Shown here: piece by piece, positions 35,370-44,614 of the stretch
How positions within the stretch are numbered: the stretch's first letter is position 1
Layout: each line of letters starts with the position of its first letter
DNA from: Spongiibacter pelagi
GTDB taxonomy: Bacteria > Pseudomonadota > Gammaproteobacteria > Pseudomonadales > Spongiibacteraceae
Assembly (NCBI RefSeq): GCF_014705705.1
Contig: NZ_JACXLD010000005.1
Span: forward strand, 124,001 to 188,000
Length of the DNA: 64,000 nucleotides
Direction of reading: 5' to 3'
The notes under the pieces: generated by a model
Seen by the model: only the letters and a program-made list of their open reading frames with translations
Told to the model about the DNA's origin: nothing
The model's database searches: none
Position numbers and translations under genes: made by a program

Positions 35370-38300
35370 TTAGGCAAATGGGGTGGGTCAACTTTAAATG
35401 CAAATGCCGGGTCAGTTTTAAATGCAAATCAACAATCAGGGTCTCACTGTATTCAAGGAAATACGTTTTTTTATGCTGAATAACATGAAAATGATGACCG
35501 CAAGCGATATCCCTAATCATCCGCAGATAACTGATCCGTTTTTCAATACAGAATAGTACCGCCCCCATCTGAAGCGCTTTCGCCTTGGAGAGTTGCGCCT
35601 TGATGTACTGTCTCTTGGCTTTTTTAGACCATTTTTCGACTAACTCTAATCGCCCCAATTGAGTGGGAACTTCATCTGTCAGTAGCGAGCGCTCAGGGCG
35701 AACATTGACGACTCTACGTTTTATCGCAGATTTTGCAGCAGCGCCGGCTAGGTCAGCCTCTTTTATCAGCAATTGTAGACGAATGGCCGAGTAAGGATGA
35801 GGTAATGAACCATCACGATAAAGCATGCGCTGAACTAACTTATCCAACTCTTGAGCCGACATTGAGGCCAATGGCGTAATTTGAGTAGCTAGCGCGATAT
35901 CCGTTTTCGCTTCCCGAATGACTCGCTTGAGATCTTGGCTACGGTTCCAGCGGCGCTCGGCAAAACCAAACCGAATGGGTTCACGATACCCTGTGGCATC
36001 TAAAAAGAACTCACTAAAATTAGGCTCGAGTTCATCAAAGGCCTCTAGCTCGAATAGAAGGGAGCCGAAAAGCTCCTCGAGCTCTTTTTTATATTGCTTA
36101 AAATCAGAGAGCCTCGATCGAGGTGAGTAATCACTGTAGGTTGCCGCTCCGCGCTCAGCATGCCCCATCCAGCCATCGATAACTTCAATTGAGACACCTG
36201 AACGGGCCAGTCGCTGTGCATAACGATGACGAAAGACATTGGCAGGGAGTGACCACTGCAGCAACTCTCCACCAGGTAAGTCGTGATCCCCCATAGAGTG
36301 CCATTTGAGCGCGCTATCTAACTTGAAGAACATAGGTAGGGGTGTGGACCTACCTTCCAAAAGCATCGCCAGCTTACTAGCAAGCTCAGGCCTGAGCGTG
36401 GAAATCGCGTCAGCGAGTTTGGCCAGATACTTCACATAACTTCGCAAAAGAGCGCACACCGACTCTGGAAGTGGTACTAGCCGACCACTGTGTAACCCGT
36501 CATCTGTTTTGTCGTTGATATAAACAAGGCGATATTGCCAGTTGAAGTGCGCAAGCGATTCAAAAGGATCACGTAAGTGGCGGCATCCAGTTGCGGCATA
36601 AAGTGCGATCACACAATATTGAGCAAACTGATTATGAAAACTAAGCCAGTCACCCTCTATGAGGGTATTTTTGATTCGCTGAGTCGCGTGTCGAATTTCT
36701 AGTTGTATGACGCTCTCTAGAGGAACCAATAAGCTTCCTAAAATATTGACGTTGTCGTTAGCTGACGAACTCGTCGTGAGTGAAAGTCCCTTTTCAATCG
36801 CTTTAATATCCCATGATGCATATCCGCAAGCTCCCGGAAGGCCACTGTTTGGTGCAGATGAAACCAAACGTCCGAGATTGTGATCACCGGTTTGCTGATA
36901 CGCACGCAAACCGGATACTTGTGCCAACTTTGAAGACGAAATCCTCGGAAAATGTTCGCGACAAACATCATTGAACCATCGTTCTACGGGATCAGAACAA
37001 AAGCTTTGCCATAGCTGCCCAAGCTGCGGTTCATCGCCTATTAAATTGGAGGTGACGTATTCCAGAGCCGCCGTTAATTGCTTGGGTAACTCAAGCTGGA
37101 TTTCTCGCGAGAAGGGCTCCACAAGAGATGTTGTTTCATTGTTTGGTTGCCATGAGTTTCGCCGCTGAGGTGATTGGCGTTGGAGATGACAAAGATCTGT
37201 GGTGATGCTCCACTCATCTCCCAATTGGTCAGAAATCTTTATTAGCTGCGCAAAATACAATGACCGACCAAAACGGCACGACAGCCAGACAAGCACACCG
37301 CCCAAAGCCATAGTACGCTCAGTGGAACGCAGAGATCGATCAATCCACCGATCCAAAACCGGAAGCTCTGGCGGTAGAACACCGTCATAGCTCCAAGGAA
37401 GATAGTGCGATTCTTCCGCTCGCTGAATGAAAAAGCTGTTAGAACTGCGCTGTTGCTGCTCTGGGCTATCCGTAGGATCTGTAGGAACAACCCAAGTAAA
37501 TTCAGACTGTTCATCTTCTGTGTCATGACCAAGAACCAGCTCGCACGCTCCAGAATCACTCTCGTACTGTATCGTGGAAATGGGAGGTGCACTTGCAAAG
37601 CGCCGCTCATCATAAATAAGCGTCTTAAGCTCTGGATAAGGCGTGCTTTCTCCAGCGGCTATCGAGTTAATCGCATTTAAAAATCGACTTGCAGCCCTGT
37701 CGCCTGAAGTATCAGCACCAACCTGACGAGAAGCCAATCTTAGGGAGTCAGAAAACCGGTCAAAATTTTCAGGGGCGTCAGCTCTAAACCGCTTAGCGGC
37801 GGTCAAAAGTTGATCAACAAGCCGCCACCGAGAATTGCCATGCCCTAGCGCAAGAAAGCGAGCAGCTTGACTGATTTCCTTGTCCGCAACATTGTTAGAT
37901 TCAACAATTCGTTCTGCAGCTTGCACCGCTAACCACATGCGCAGACGCCGCCGCTCAGAATAGATGCTGGCGTCTTTACTGGGAGATAGGACGGTCGTAT
38001 AGAGAGTGAGTAAAAAGGTTCTCTTTTCAAATTCAGGGAACTGACGGCGGACTTGTTCTATTGTGCCGCTAGGAGAAATAGCCGCGTGTCGGCTACTGAT
38101 CTGAGTATTTCTTATAAAGGTTGTCGTAAACCGCCGCAGCCTATCGGTGTATGAATGGCCAGACCAGTCTTTGAGGATCTCGCGAGACTCGGGGTGATCA
38201 AATTCTTCTGCGAGATTGGCAATACCCACAATGTTGGGGTTGAGGCCAAGAAGGAGGTATATTATTTCCAGCTCTTCTTGTAAGCCGTTATCAAAGGCCC

Positions 38301-38391
38301 ACTCTACCAGCGAAGAAAATCGCTTTCCGAGCCTGAAGGTCAGCTCCTCCTTAGGAGTTCTGTGACACTTATCCTTTGCTTCTTGTGACAT
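35359..38391 (-). CDS. very large tyrosine recombinase (integrase), C-terminus altered by IS21
   Basis: 1010 residues as it stands, two to three times a usual integrase. The first ~550 residues show no motif I recognise. The catalytic domain follows: Arg in [11 protein letters not shown], a Lys in a beta-hairpin-like [30 protein letters not shown] with Asn in place of the usual first His, a WMGHAERG box, and the Tyr in [11 protein letters not shown]. About 240 residues follow the Tyr, a long C-terminal region. The last ~23 codons (from VDLHLKL onward) are read from the IS21 right end, so the natural tail is lost. The gene starts 119 bases from the right repeat. It is the likely integrase of this element and could still be active. 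Confidence 0.82.
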   Translation of the reverse strand: MSQEAKDKCHRTPKEELTFRLGKRFSSLVEWAFDNGLQEELEIIYLLLGLNPNIVGIANLAEEFDHPESREILKDWSGHSYTDRLRRFTTTFIRNTQISSRHAAISPSGTIEQVRRQFPEFEKRTFLLTLYTTVLSPSKDASIYSERRRLRMWLAVQAAERIVESNNVADKEISQAARFLALGHGNSRWRLVDQLLTAAKRFRADAPENFDRFSDSLRLASRQVGADTSGDRAASRFLNAINSIAAGESTPYPELKTLIYDERRFASAPPISTIQYESDSGACELVLGHDTEDEQSEFTWVVPTDPTDSPEQQQRSSNSFFIQRAEESHYLPWSYDGVLPPELPVLDRWIDRSLRSTERTMALGGVLVWLSCRFGRSLYFAQLIKISDQLGDEWSITTDLCHLQRQSPQRRNSWQPNNETTSLVEPFSREIQLELPKQLTAALEYVTSNLIGDEPQLGQLWQSFCSDPVERWFNDVCREHFPRISSSKLAQVSGLRAYQQTGDHNLGRLVSSAPNSGLPGACGYASWDIKAIEKGLSLTTSSSANDNVNILGSLLVPLESVIQLEIRHATQRIKNTLIEGDWLSFHNQFAQYCVIALYAATGCRHLRDPFESLAHFNWQYRLVYINDKTDDGLHSGRLVPLPESVCALLRSYVKYLAKLADAISTLRPELASKLAMLLEGRSTPLPMFFKLDSALKWHSMGDHDLPGGELLQWSLPANVFRHRYAQRLARSGVSIEVIDGWMGHAERGAATYSDYSPRSRLSDFKQYKKELEELFGSLLFELEAFDELEPNFSEFFLDATGYREPIRFGFAERRWNRSQDLKRVIREAKTDIALATQITPLASMSAQELDKLVQRMLYRDGSLPHPYSAIRLQLLIKEADLAGAAAKSAIKRRVVNVRPERSLLTDEVPTQLGRLELVEKWSKKAKRQYIKAQLSKAKALQMGAVLFCIEKRISYLRMIRDIACGHHFHVIQHKKTYFLEYSETLIVDLHLKLTRHLHLKLTHPICLIMA

Positions 38392-38509
38392 AAAGTGCTC
38401 TTACGTCCGTGAGCGAAACCCTCAAAAAGTCTATTTATCATAATGATTTATGCAATATATGGCAATTTAAGTACATTTAAAATGTATCTATAAGATCATT
38501 CTCATAACC

Positions 38510-38586
38510 GTCGTTGGTTCAAATCCAGCCCCCGCTACCAACAAAAGAAAAGGCGAATCAAGCACTTAGCTGGTTCGCCTTTTTTA
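38510..38586. repeat. attR-side direct repeat (tRNA-fMet 3' fragment plus terminator)
   Basis: Identical over 77 bases to 32157-32233. It is preceded by CTCATAACC (38501-38509), which equals part of the tRNA anticodon loop and stem but lacks the following CGAAG, so this is not a working tRNA. It marks the right edge of the element. The copied terminator lies within it. Confidence 0.88.
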
Positions 38587-38625
38587 ATGTTGGTACTTTT
38601 TTTAACCCTGTGACGATTGGCGGCT

Positions 38626-39738
38626 CTACAACACTACCGTTACCAATGTATAGGTGGTGCTCCGGCCTCCACCGGGTTCTTTTTCCAACACGCCTTTTTC
38701 GATCAAGTCATTAATATCCCGAGTAGCTGTATCCTGCGAGCATTTGCAGATTTTTGCCCACTTCGATGAAGTCAGCTTTCCCTCAAAGCCATCCAGCAGT
38801 CGATTTAACATTTTTTGCTGGCGCGCATTGAAGTTCTGCGCCACGTTACATGACCAGAACTTGGCTTTGGCCATCACTTTTCCAGTGATGATCTCCGCGC
38901 CATCGATGGCACCTTCAAGAGCCTCCAGAAACCAGACCAGCCAGGGCGTGATATTCAAATTGCCCTTTTGGGTTTTCTCCAGAATGTCGTAATAGGATTT
39001 ATGCTGCCGCTGTATTTCGGCGGACATACTGTAAAATCGATGTGGATTGCCCTCAGCTCGGGCCAGCAGCATATCTGTCAGCGCTCGGGCTGTCCGCCCA
39101 TTACCATCTTCAAAAGGGTGGATCGTGACAAACCAGAGGTGGGCGATACCCGCCTTAAGATTGAGGTCACCTTTAAATGGAGCTTCGAACCATTCGAGGA
39201 ATCGCGCCATTTCTTGTGGTAACCGTCCGGCATCCGGGGCTTCAAAGTGGATCGTTTCTCGGCCTATTGGCCCGGATACTACTTGCATGGGGCCGGCTTC
39301 AGTCTTACGCCAATCGCCGACGCTGATTTGGGACATGCCGCTACGTCCGGTTGGAAACAGCGCTGCGTGCCAGGAGTGTAGGCGCTCACTGGTGAGTGGC
39401 TTATCGAAGTGCCTCGTAGCGTCCAGCATCATTTCCACCACGCCTTCGACAGCGTGATCAGCTTTGATCAGGCCTGGAATATCCATTCCCAGATGTCGGG
39501 CAATAGAGGAGCGTACTTGCTGCTTGTCGAGGATTTCTCCTTCAATTTCGCTGGTCCGCAGTACATCTTCAGTCAGCGTGTAGAGCTCGGCTTCCTGCTG
39601 TAATTCAAAACCGAGGGATTCCATTCTCCCGAGCAGACGACCCTGCTTGCGGGAAACGGCTGGTAGCCGCTCCGCGATGATGGCTTCATCGAAGCTGAAG
39701 TTGGGCCAGTTGGGAAGTTCGTGGATATACCTTGCCAT
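38626..39738 (-). CDS. fic: Fic-domain adenylyltransferase (DUF4172 type) with C-terminal winged helix
   Basis: 370 residues. An N-terminal DUF4172-like domain holds the inhibitory helix motif TSEIEG (S/T-x3-E-G/N) near residue 64, so this is a self-inhibited Fic enzyme. The active-site motif HPFEDGNGRTAR near residue 207 is complete. The C-terminal ~80 residues look like a winged helix (SSKWAKICKCSQDTATRDINDL, then a wing with GGGRSTTY), a possible DNA-binding part. Fic enzymes attach AMP to target proteins. The start codon lies in an inverted repeat (39735-39767) with a cluster of related repeats upstream, suggesting self-control. It lies just outside the integrated element. Confidence 0.93.
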   Translation of the reverse strand: MARYIHELPNWPNFSFDEAIIAERLPAVSRKQGRLLGRMESLGFELQQEAELYTLTEDVLRTSEIEGEILDKQQVRSSIARHLGMDIPGLIKADHAVEGVVEMMLDATRHFDKPLTSERLHSWHAALFPTGRSGMSQISVGDWRKTEAGPMQVVSGPIGRETIHFEAPDAGRLPQEMARFLEWFEAPFKGDLNLKAGIAHLWFVTIHPFEDGNGRTARALTDMLLARAEGNPHRFYSMSAEIQRQHKSYYDILEKTQKGNLNITPWLVWFLEALEGAIDGAEIITGKVMAKAKFWSCNVAQNFNARQQKMLNRLLDGFEGKLTSSKWAKICKCSQDTATRDINDLIEKGVLEKEPGGGRSTTYTLVTVVL

Positions 39739-39837
39739 AATCTCCGCGCCTTTTGCGGGGATTATGGCGTTTTATCTCCGCATCTGCAACGGTATTGTCC
39801 GCATATAACGCGGAGAAAATGATGTTTTATCTCTGCA
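39735..39837. promoter_or_regulatory. hairpin over the fic start codon and cluster of TTATCTCCGC repeats
   Basis: The arms CCATAATCTCCGC (39735-39747) and GCGGGGATTATGG (39755-39767) match at 12 of 13 positions and contain the fic ATG and its GGAG ribosome site in the mRNA hairpin. The same core returns at 39769-39782 (GTTTTATCTCCGCA), at 39810-39820 in inverse form (GCGGAGAAAAT) and at 39824-39837 (GTTTTATCTCTGCA). This may be a repressor operator array, an RNA switch that hides the ribosome site, or both. Confidence 0.5.
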
Positions 39838-39913
39838 ATGCTGGCACGCTTAGCAAAGCCACAAGTATTGCTACGCAAGGTTCCGTGGGAGATTTGGGGC
39901 CACGCCATTACTT

Positions 39914-41191
39914 TTACTTTGTGGTCTCGATCTTAAAATCGTCCTGAAGCTTAGCCCAATGCGATCTAAGACTTTCTTTGTGAGATTCGTCCATCGGTAA
40001 CGCTTTGAGAGCCTCAGGCCATAATTCTCTCGCCTTGCTCATTGCATCGTCTAGGTGTGGTTTTATCGCCCTCCACGGAATGCCCGATTTACCTGCCCAT
40101 GCCTGAAAATGTGCCATAGTAACGGCATACCATTCTTTGGTTTTGTCTAAGTTGAGCGCATATCTGGTTTCATTTTCGATATATACATTTGTTGTAACGA
40201 TATCGTAGGCAGGAGACAGCCGTGGCGTTACTTTATCAAGATACAAGAAGCTCCAGTTTTTTAGGTGTGCATCGCCATTCGCCAAGAGAACATTCACCAG
40301 TAATCGCCTTGCGAGCTGTTGAGTGTCGGCAAGCCCGTCACCAGAGAAGTCATAAATGACTTTGCCTATATTCTCATAATTAGCTGAAGTGTATTTTTCG
40401 TGCGGGTACTTCACCAGAATTTGCGCGAAGTCTTCCATGTGAATGCGCTGGTTGCCGTCCCGATCAAATCGCTTGATGGCAAAGGCATGCTTTTCATCTG
40501 GCAAGTTAATTTGTGGCAAATTGTCGAGCTTATCTAGCTCAACAAGTTTGATCTCAGGAATATCAATTCCAACGAGCCCCGCCAGCGACATGGCGGTATA
40601 TTCGTTTAGTGGCGCAAACTTGTGCTTGGTTGAAGGTGTTTTGATTATCCAGTCACCCAGCACGTTACCCTTGGCTAAGTTATAGCGCCCATCCTTCTCT
40701 TTCATGGAGAACTTCATTTGCACGCCAGCCAATGAAAACTTGTTTTCTTGGGTGACTTTATCGAACTTGGCTGCCTTAGCTATTCCATGCGTTTCCAGTA
40801 CGTAATCAGGAATATCTTCAGGCTCCATTCGTGTGGCTTCGATTGCCCCCGGCAAATCTTCGCCAAGGTAAGAGAGAATGTGAAATTCATTATCTACGTG
40901 CACCTTCAGGCCTTGTGCGATTAGCTCGCGTAACGAGCCTTCTGGCAGCAAGTTTGAAAGCACAGGATGCAGCCGCTGATTCCGTGCCCATGGTTCTGCC
41001 ATCAGCTTGACGGCATTCGGGAACGAGGGGTGAGTGATAAGGCTGAATGTCGGACGCTTGGGATCATTTTTAAATGAGTCTGCGATGCTCAATACATTGC
41101 GGCCATTCTTGAACCCAGCGAGATAGCCGATCAGCACGCCATGAATTGTGAGCTGTAGAACATTGACTTGGTCATGGCTGTCCGCGCTCAT
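39914..41191 (-). CDS. hipA: HipA-family serine/threonine kinase toxin
   Basis: 425 residues. The HipA N-terminal domain is followed by the kinase fold. The catalytic loop is LLANGDAHLKNWS around residue 300 and the metal-binding region is SPAYDIVTT near 330, corresponding to the D-x-G type site. HipA kinases phosphorylate glutamyl-tRNA synthetase or other targets and cause persistence. The start overlaps the hipB stop (ATGA) as in all HipBA pairs. The C-terminus is intact. At 425 residues it is close to the E. coli protein. Confidence 0.93.
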   Translation of the reverse strand: MSADSHDQVNVLQLTIHGVLIGYLAGFKNGRNVLSIADSFKNDPKRPTFSLITHPSFPNAVKLMAEPWARNQRLHPVLSNLLPEGSLRELIAQGLKVHVDNEFHILSYLGEDLPGAIEATRMEPEDIPDYVLETHGIAKAAKFDKVTQENKFSLAGVQMKFSMKEKDGRYNLAKGNVLGDWIIKTPSTKHKFAPLNEYTAMSLAGLVGIDIPEIKLVELDKLDNLPQINLPDEKHAFAIKRFDRDGNQRIHMEDFAQILVKYPHEKYTSANYENIGKVIYDFSGDGLADTQQLARRLLVNVLLANGDAHLKNWSFLYLDKVTPRLSPAYDIVTTNVYIENETRYALNLDKTKEWYAVTMAHFQAWAGKSGIPWRAIKPHLDDAMSKARELWPEALKALPMDESHKESLRSHWAKLQDDFKIETTK

Positions 41192-41535
41192 TCATTTTCT
41201 CCTAGCAAGCCCTGCCATGGATCATCGGCCAGTGGGTTACTTTGTTCTTTTCCCGTCTGGCTTGGCTTGGTTACTCCCTTAGTTGATGGCTCAGAGCTTG
41301 AAAGAGTATCGTCGGCTAGTGCCGCCAGCACAGCATTCAATTTTTCTTGCGGAATTAGCAGCAACTCACTTTTGAGTCCCTTAGCGACTAGCTCAAGAGT
41401 ATCAAGTCGCGGATTGCCCTTGGATTCCAAACGCTGATATTGCTGACGCGATATACCAACGCGCAGCATCATATCGTGCTGCTTGAGTTTCAGTGCGATA
41501 CGGCGTTTTTTGATTTGCTCGAGTAGTGAATTCAT
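41188..41535 (-). CDS. hipB: HipB-type XRE antitoxin/repressor
   Basis: 115 residues from the ATG at 41535; an ATG four codons upstream (41547) is an alternative and neither has a clear ribosome site. The helix-turn-helix is ALKLKQHDMMLRVGISRQQYQRLESKG split around residues 15-40. The C-terminal half is a low-complexity tail rich in Ser, Thr, Pro and Lys ending in GLLGENE, which is probably the flexible, protease-sensitive part. It neutralises HipA and represses the operon. Two direct repeats 38-81 bases upstream are likely binding sites. Confidence 0.9.
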   Translation of the reverse strand: MNSLLEQIKKRRIALKLKQHDMMLRVGISRQQYQRLESKGNPRLDTLELVAKGLKSELLLIPQEKLNAVLAALADDTLSSSEPSTKGVTKPSQTGKEQSNPLADDPWQGLLGENE

Positions 41536-41572
41536 AATGAAACACATGTATTGCTATCAATCAATAAAGAAG

Positions 41573-41616
41573 CATATTAGTTTCTTTTTTTTTGTGTGGC
41601 AACATATGGGTTTCTT
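41573..41616. promoter_or_regulatory. direct repeats AAGAAACnnATATG upstream of hipBA
   Basis: Read on the minus strand, AAGAAACTAATATG (41573-41586) and AAGAAACCCATATG (41603-41616) match at 12 of 14 positions with a 30-base period, i.e. about three helical turns. They lie just upstream of hipB and are probable HipB sites. Confidence 0.5.
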
Positions 41617-41709
41617 TCTGGTGTAGAGATCGATTTTCTGTTTAGTGAGAGCTGGATTAGGCGGGCCAGGCAGCTCTAACAGCGTACCCAGCCCTTTCTC
41701 TAAGTCTAC

Positions 41710-44373
41710 TCAAGACTCGGGCACCGGCTCCAATTTGCGACGGAAGCTGCCCGAGATCCGCACGACATTGTCGCCGTCGGGCATGATTTGTTCGCCATCA
41801 ATGATTTGCGCTGTTGCGGAATAGGTACCCGTCACGTAGCCATCGTCGTCAGAGAGTATTTCTACCTGACAGGCGGCGCCGTCCAGTGTCAACTCGGCTT
41901 TGGCGTCGCGGTCGTACTGCGTAGTCTGATACAGGGCGCCAATCGCTTGTAGATTCACCTGTACCGCGCGATTATCGCTGCTGTTTACATCGGCGCAGTG
42001 GTGCACACCCACTTCACGCGGCATATTAATTATGTCCAGTTTGAGTTCTTTGCGGCGATCCATGGTGCGATGACCATACTGACTGTAGGAGGACTCGTAG
42101 CTGTATAGCTGATCGAAGGGATCGTAGATAAACTTGAAACGATCACTGGTTTGCCAATGACCACTGCCGTCTTCAATGCGCATGGTCACGCCGACTTCGT
42201 CCGGAGCTAGGTCGCCTTCATCACCGTTGTCATCATCTGGGCGCGTCAGCACGACCGCATAATTACGGAATTTCCCACTGATTTCCAAACGGCGATCGTC
42301 GCCCTCTAATAAATTTTCCTGGGCAAACAAGGTCGCGGTATAGCTAGCGTCATAGAATTTGCCACCGCGCGACACGGTCACGATTTCACACTCACCACTG
42401 GCCTCGTCTGAGGTATAGCGTTGCTCCAGCAAATAGGTGCCGACTTTTACCCACATGTGCATGGCGCCAGCACGATTTCGGTACTCGGTGCCACAGTGGT
42501 AGGTTGTATCCCCAGCAAAGCCTCCCTGTGGCTGGGTGCCCGCGTGCAAGCTAATAATATCGGAGGCATTGCCCTGAAATGGGGGTGTGCCGTCCTCTGG
42601 GCTAGTACCGCCAAGGCCAACAGGATTATCCAGCAGGAAGTACTGTTCTGAGCCGAGTTCATAACTTGGATTATCGGCCAGTTCGATACTGCCAAAATAG
42701 TTCCGAGGCAAGTCACCTTCAAGTGTTCCTTGTACGCCCACATGGTCATAAACGCGGAACGGCACATTTTCAAGCTGAATAGCGTACTCGTCCTTCTCCA
42801 GTGTGGCCGCAAGAATAACGCCTTGAATACCCCCCAATTCGCTGACGTAGTCAGTACGTAGCCTGCAGTCGCTGGCCGTGTAATCGCCGCGATTAGCTGG
42901 CGCTCCGGTAACGGCATTCATCGACAGCACCATCTGTAGCTGATCGTCGCAGACTTGCTCGCCCAGAACATGAGGAACATTAAGATACATAACAGCAGGC
43001 ACTAAGCCTTCGTACTCTGTCGTATCGATGTCGTTACGGGTATCGACATTAAATCGCAGCTGCCGAACACCGCTCAATGTTGTATAAACGCTGGCGTAAT
43101 CCAACAAATAGCGATAATTGCTATCTGTAAACTTCAAATAAGCGCCGTTCTTGCCATTCAAAGGATCGTAAACCGGGTTGTCGAGGTCGCCCGCAACACC
43201 GCCGCCGCCAGTTTCGCCCCCGGTTTCTCCGCCAGTTTCTCCCCCGGTTTCTCCGCCAGTTTCGCCCCCGGTTTCTCCGCCAGTTTCGCCCCCGGTTTCT
43301 CCGCCAGTTTCGCCCCCGGTTTCTCCGCCAGTCTCGCCCCCGGTTTCTCCGCCAGTTTCGCCCCCGGTTTCTCCGCCAGTTTCGCCCCCGGTTTCTCCGC
43401 CAGTTTCGCCCCCGGTTTCTCCGCCAGTCTCGCCTCCAGTTTCTCCGCCAGTTTCGCCCCCGGTTTCGCCTCCGGTTTCCCCGCCAGTTTCGCCCCCGGT
43501 TTCTCCGCCAGTCTCGCCTCCGGTTTCTCCGCCCGACGCGTTGTCACCTATTGTGTTTGAATCGGGAGTGAGGAGTGCTGCGTTTGCCTGTAGATCGGTG
43601 TTGGCTAACAGTGCAGCCTGTGAATTGATAGCTGCTGACAAGTCCGCCACAAAATCAGTGTAGGGAACGGCCACTGAGGAGCCCTCCGACATACCATCCA
43701 GCGCACTGTCTTTACCATCGGCAATCAGCGCATTCATGGTGCTCACCGCAGGTAATCCTTCGCCAGATGACATTTCCGCGAGGGCGGCCAGTAACAGGGC
43801 GTGGCGCCCCGCCTCGGTATCATCAAGGCTGTTGGCTTCCGTCGCGTCAGACACTAGGCTCGGAACGCTTAGAATACTGGTTAAACTTGGCGCGATCGCA
43901 GCGCGAACCTCATCGTTAATCCCGCTCACAATATCGCTTGTCAGCGGAGAGTTGCCTCGGGCCACAGCGATCTCATATGCGAGGTGGGTCAGCGGTGTTA
44001 CCGCCAAGGCAGGATTAGGGGCGATCGCCATTGCGCGCATACTCTGACCCGCTGGAAAAGCCAGTGTTGCCTTGGCGGATTCGTCGTAATAGCTAGCACC
44101 ATCGCCACCGAGTACTTCTACTACTACCGGCCCTTGGTAACGGCTGTAGTCCACGCTAACGCTACCGTCAGCAGCGGTTGTTCCGGTGCCAATAAGTGTG
44201 ACGCCATCTGCTTCATAAATGTTAACTTGGGCATTGGACACCAAGCCGAGAGACGGTGATACCGCTACCGAATCTGACTTACCGCCCTGAGGATATTTGT
44301 GATCTTCATTACACGCTGCCACGGTGAAGGCCAGCGCCAGCACAGGAAGGTGCTTCCAAGTTGCAAATTTCAT
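41710..44373 (-). CDS. large lipoprotein with carboxypeptidase-regulatory-like N-domain and 27 GGET repeats
   Basis: 887 residues from the ATG at 44373, which starts a lipoprotein signal ending VAAC. An N-terminal Ig-like, carboxypeptidase-regulatory-type segment (NAQVNIYEADGVTLIGTGTT) is followed by a helical region of about 150 residues. Then 27 perfect GGET tetrapeptides form a linker of about 108 residues near residues 280-390. The C-terminal ~480 residues are beta-rich with six or more cysteines (CDDQLQM, HHCADVNSS, ACQVEI), suggesting disulfide-bonded beta domains. It looks like a surface lipoprotein with a flexible acidic stalk. No function is known to me. An upstream start at 44415 would bury the signal peptide. 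Confidence 0.82.
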   Translation of the reverse strand: MKFATWKHLPVLALAFTVAACNEDHKYPQGGKSDSVAVSPSLGLVSNAQVNIYEADGVTLIGTGTTAADGSVSVDYSRYQGPVVVEVLGGDGASYYDESAKATLAFPAGQSMRAMAIAPNPALAVTPLTHLAYEIAVARGNSPLTSDIVSGINDEVRAAIAPSLTSILSVPSLVSDATEANSLDDTEAGRHALLLAALAEMSSGEGLPAVSTMNALIADGKDSALDGMSEGSSVAVPYTDFVADLSAAINSQAALLANTDLQANAALLTPDSNTIGDNASGGETGGETGGETGGETGGETGGETGGETGGETGGETGGETGGETGGETGGETGGETGGETGGETGGETGGETGGETGGETGGETGGETGGETGGETGGETGGETGGETGGGGVAGDLDNPVYDPLNGKNGAYLKFTDSNYRYLLDYASVYTTLSGVRQLRFNVDTRNDIDTTEYEGLVPAVMYLNVPHVLGEQVCDDQLQMVLSMNAVTGAPANRGDYTASDCRLRTDYVSELGGIQGVILAATLEKDEYAIQLENVPFRVYDHVGVQGTLEGDLPRNYFGSIELADNPSYELGSEQYFLLDNPVGLGGTSPEDGTPPFQGNASDIISLHAGTQPQGGFAGDTTYHCGTEYRNRAGAMHMWVKVGTYLLEQRYTSDEASGECEIVTVSRGGKFYDASYTATLFAQENLLEGDDRRLEISGKFRNYAVVLTRPDDDNGDEGDLAPDEVGVTMRIEDGSGHWQTSDRFKFIYDPFDQLYSYESSYSQYGHRTMDRRKELKLDIINMPREVGVHHCADVNSSDNRAVQVNLQAIGALYQTTQYDRDAKAELTLDGAACQVEILSDDDGYVTGTYSATAQIIDGEQIMPDGDNVVRISGSFRRKLEPVPES
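43210..43533. repeat. tandem 12-bp repeat (27 copies) encoding (GGET)27
   Basis: 324 bases of tandem 12-mers, mostly alternating between two codon versions, so that a 24-bp period is stronger (about 13.5 copies). Slipped-strand change in number would keep the frame, altering only linker length. On the other strand the same DNA reads PPVS repeats, which I regard as a shadow. Confidence 0.95.
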
Positions 44374-44614
44374 AATGCTCTCCGACTCTAGGATTATTGC
44401 GTTCCGTCGCTGCAATAACGGCAGCGCGAAACCTCTGAATAATTTTGCAAGCAGTATTCGCGGGGGCCGGCCCTACCAACAACCCCGTATTCAGGGGTGC
44501 TGTGTCGAATCGGGCTTATATTCACCAGAGCATTTTGAAAGCGCAGCTAATCTGAAGTTAAGTTGCGCGTGAAAGGCTGGCTATGCGAATACAGTTACGA
44601 TGAGGCAGTGGCGG

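Larger units (their letters stand above)
32970..35434 (+). mobile_element. IS21-family insertion sequence, complete (istA-istB)
   Basis: About 2465 bases. The ends are inverted repeats starting TGTTGA, with 23 of the first 26 positions matching (left TGTTGAATTGCATCCAAAAC, right complement TGTTGATTTGCATTTAAAAC, then CTGACC in both). Inner CTGACCC/TTGACCCAC repeats are typical of IS21 ends. Both genes are open and overlap by 11 bases. No target-site duplication is visible (CGCCTTAG on the left, ATCAGGGT on the right), which suggests recombination or deletion after insertion. The right end overwrites the 3' end of the large recombinase gene. Confidence 0.9.

Noticed and set aside
38501-38540. 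Second tRNA-fMet gene
   Set aside because: Only the 3' end and a few anticodon-region bases are present. The acceptor 5' strand and D arm are missing and CGAAG is lost, so it cannot fold as a tRNA.
43210-43533. Possible CRISPR array
   Set aside because: The 12/24-base units are directly adjoining with no spacers and are in frame in a gene. No cas genes are near.
43178-43663. Plus-strand frame reading PPVS repeats and another frame reading AEKPGAKL repeats
   Set aside because: Both are the same 12-bp tandem array read in other frames. The GGET frame continues into a lipoprotein with signal peptide and is the coding one.
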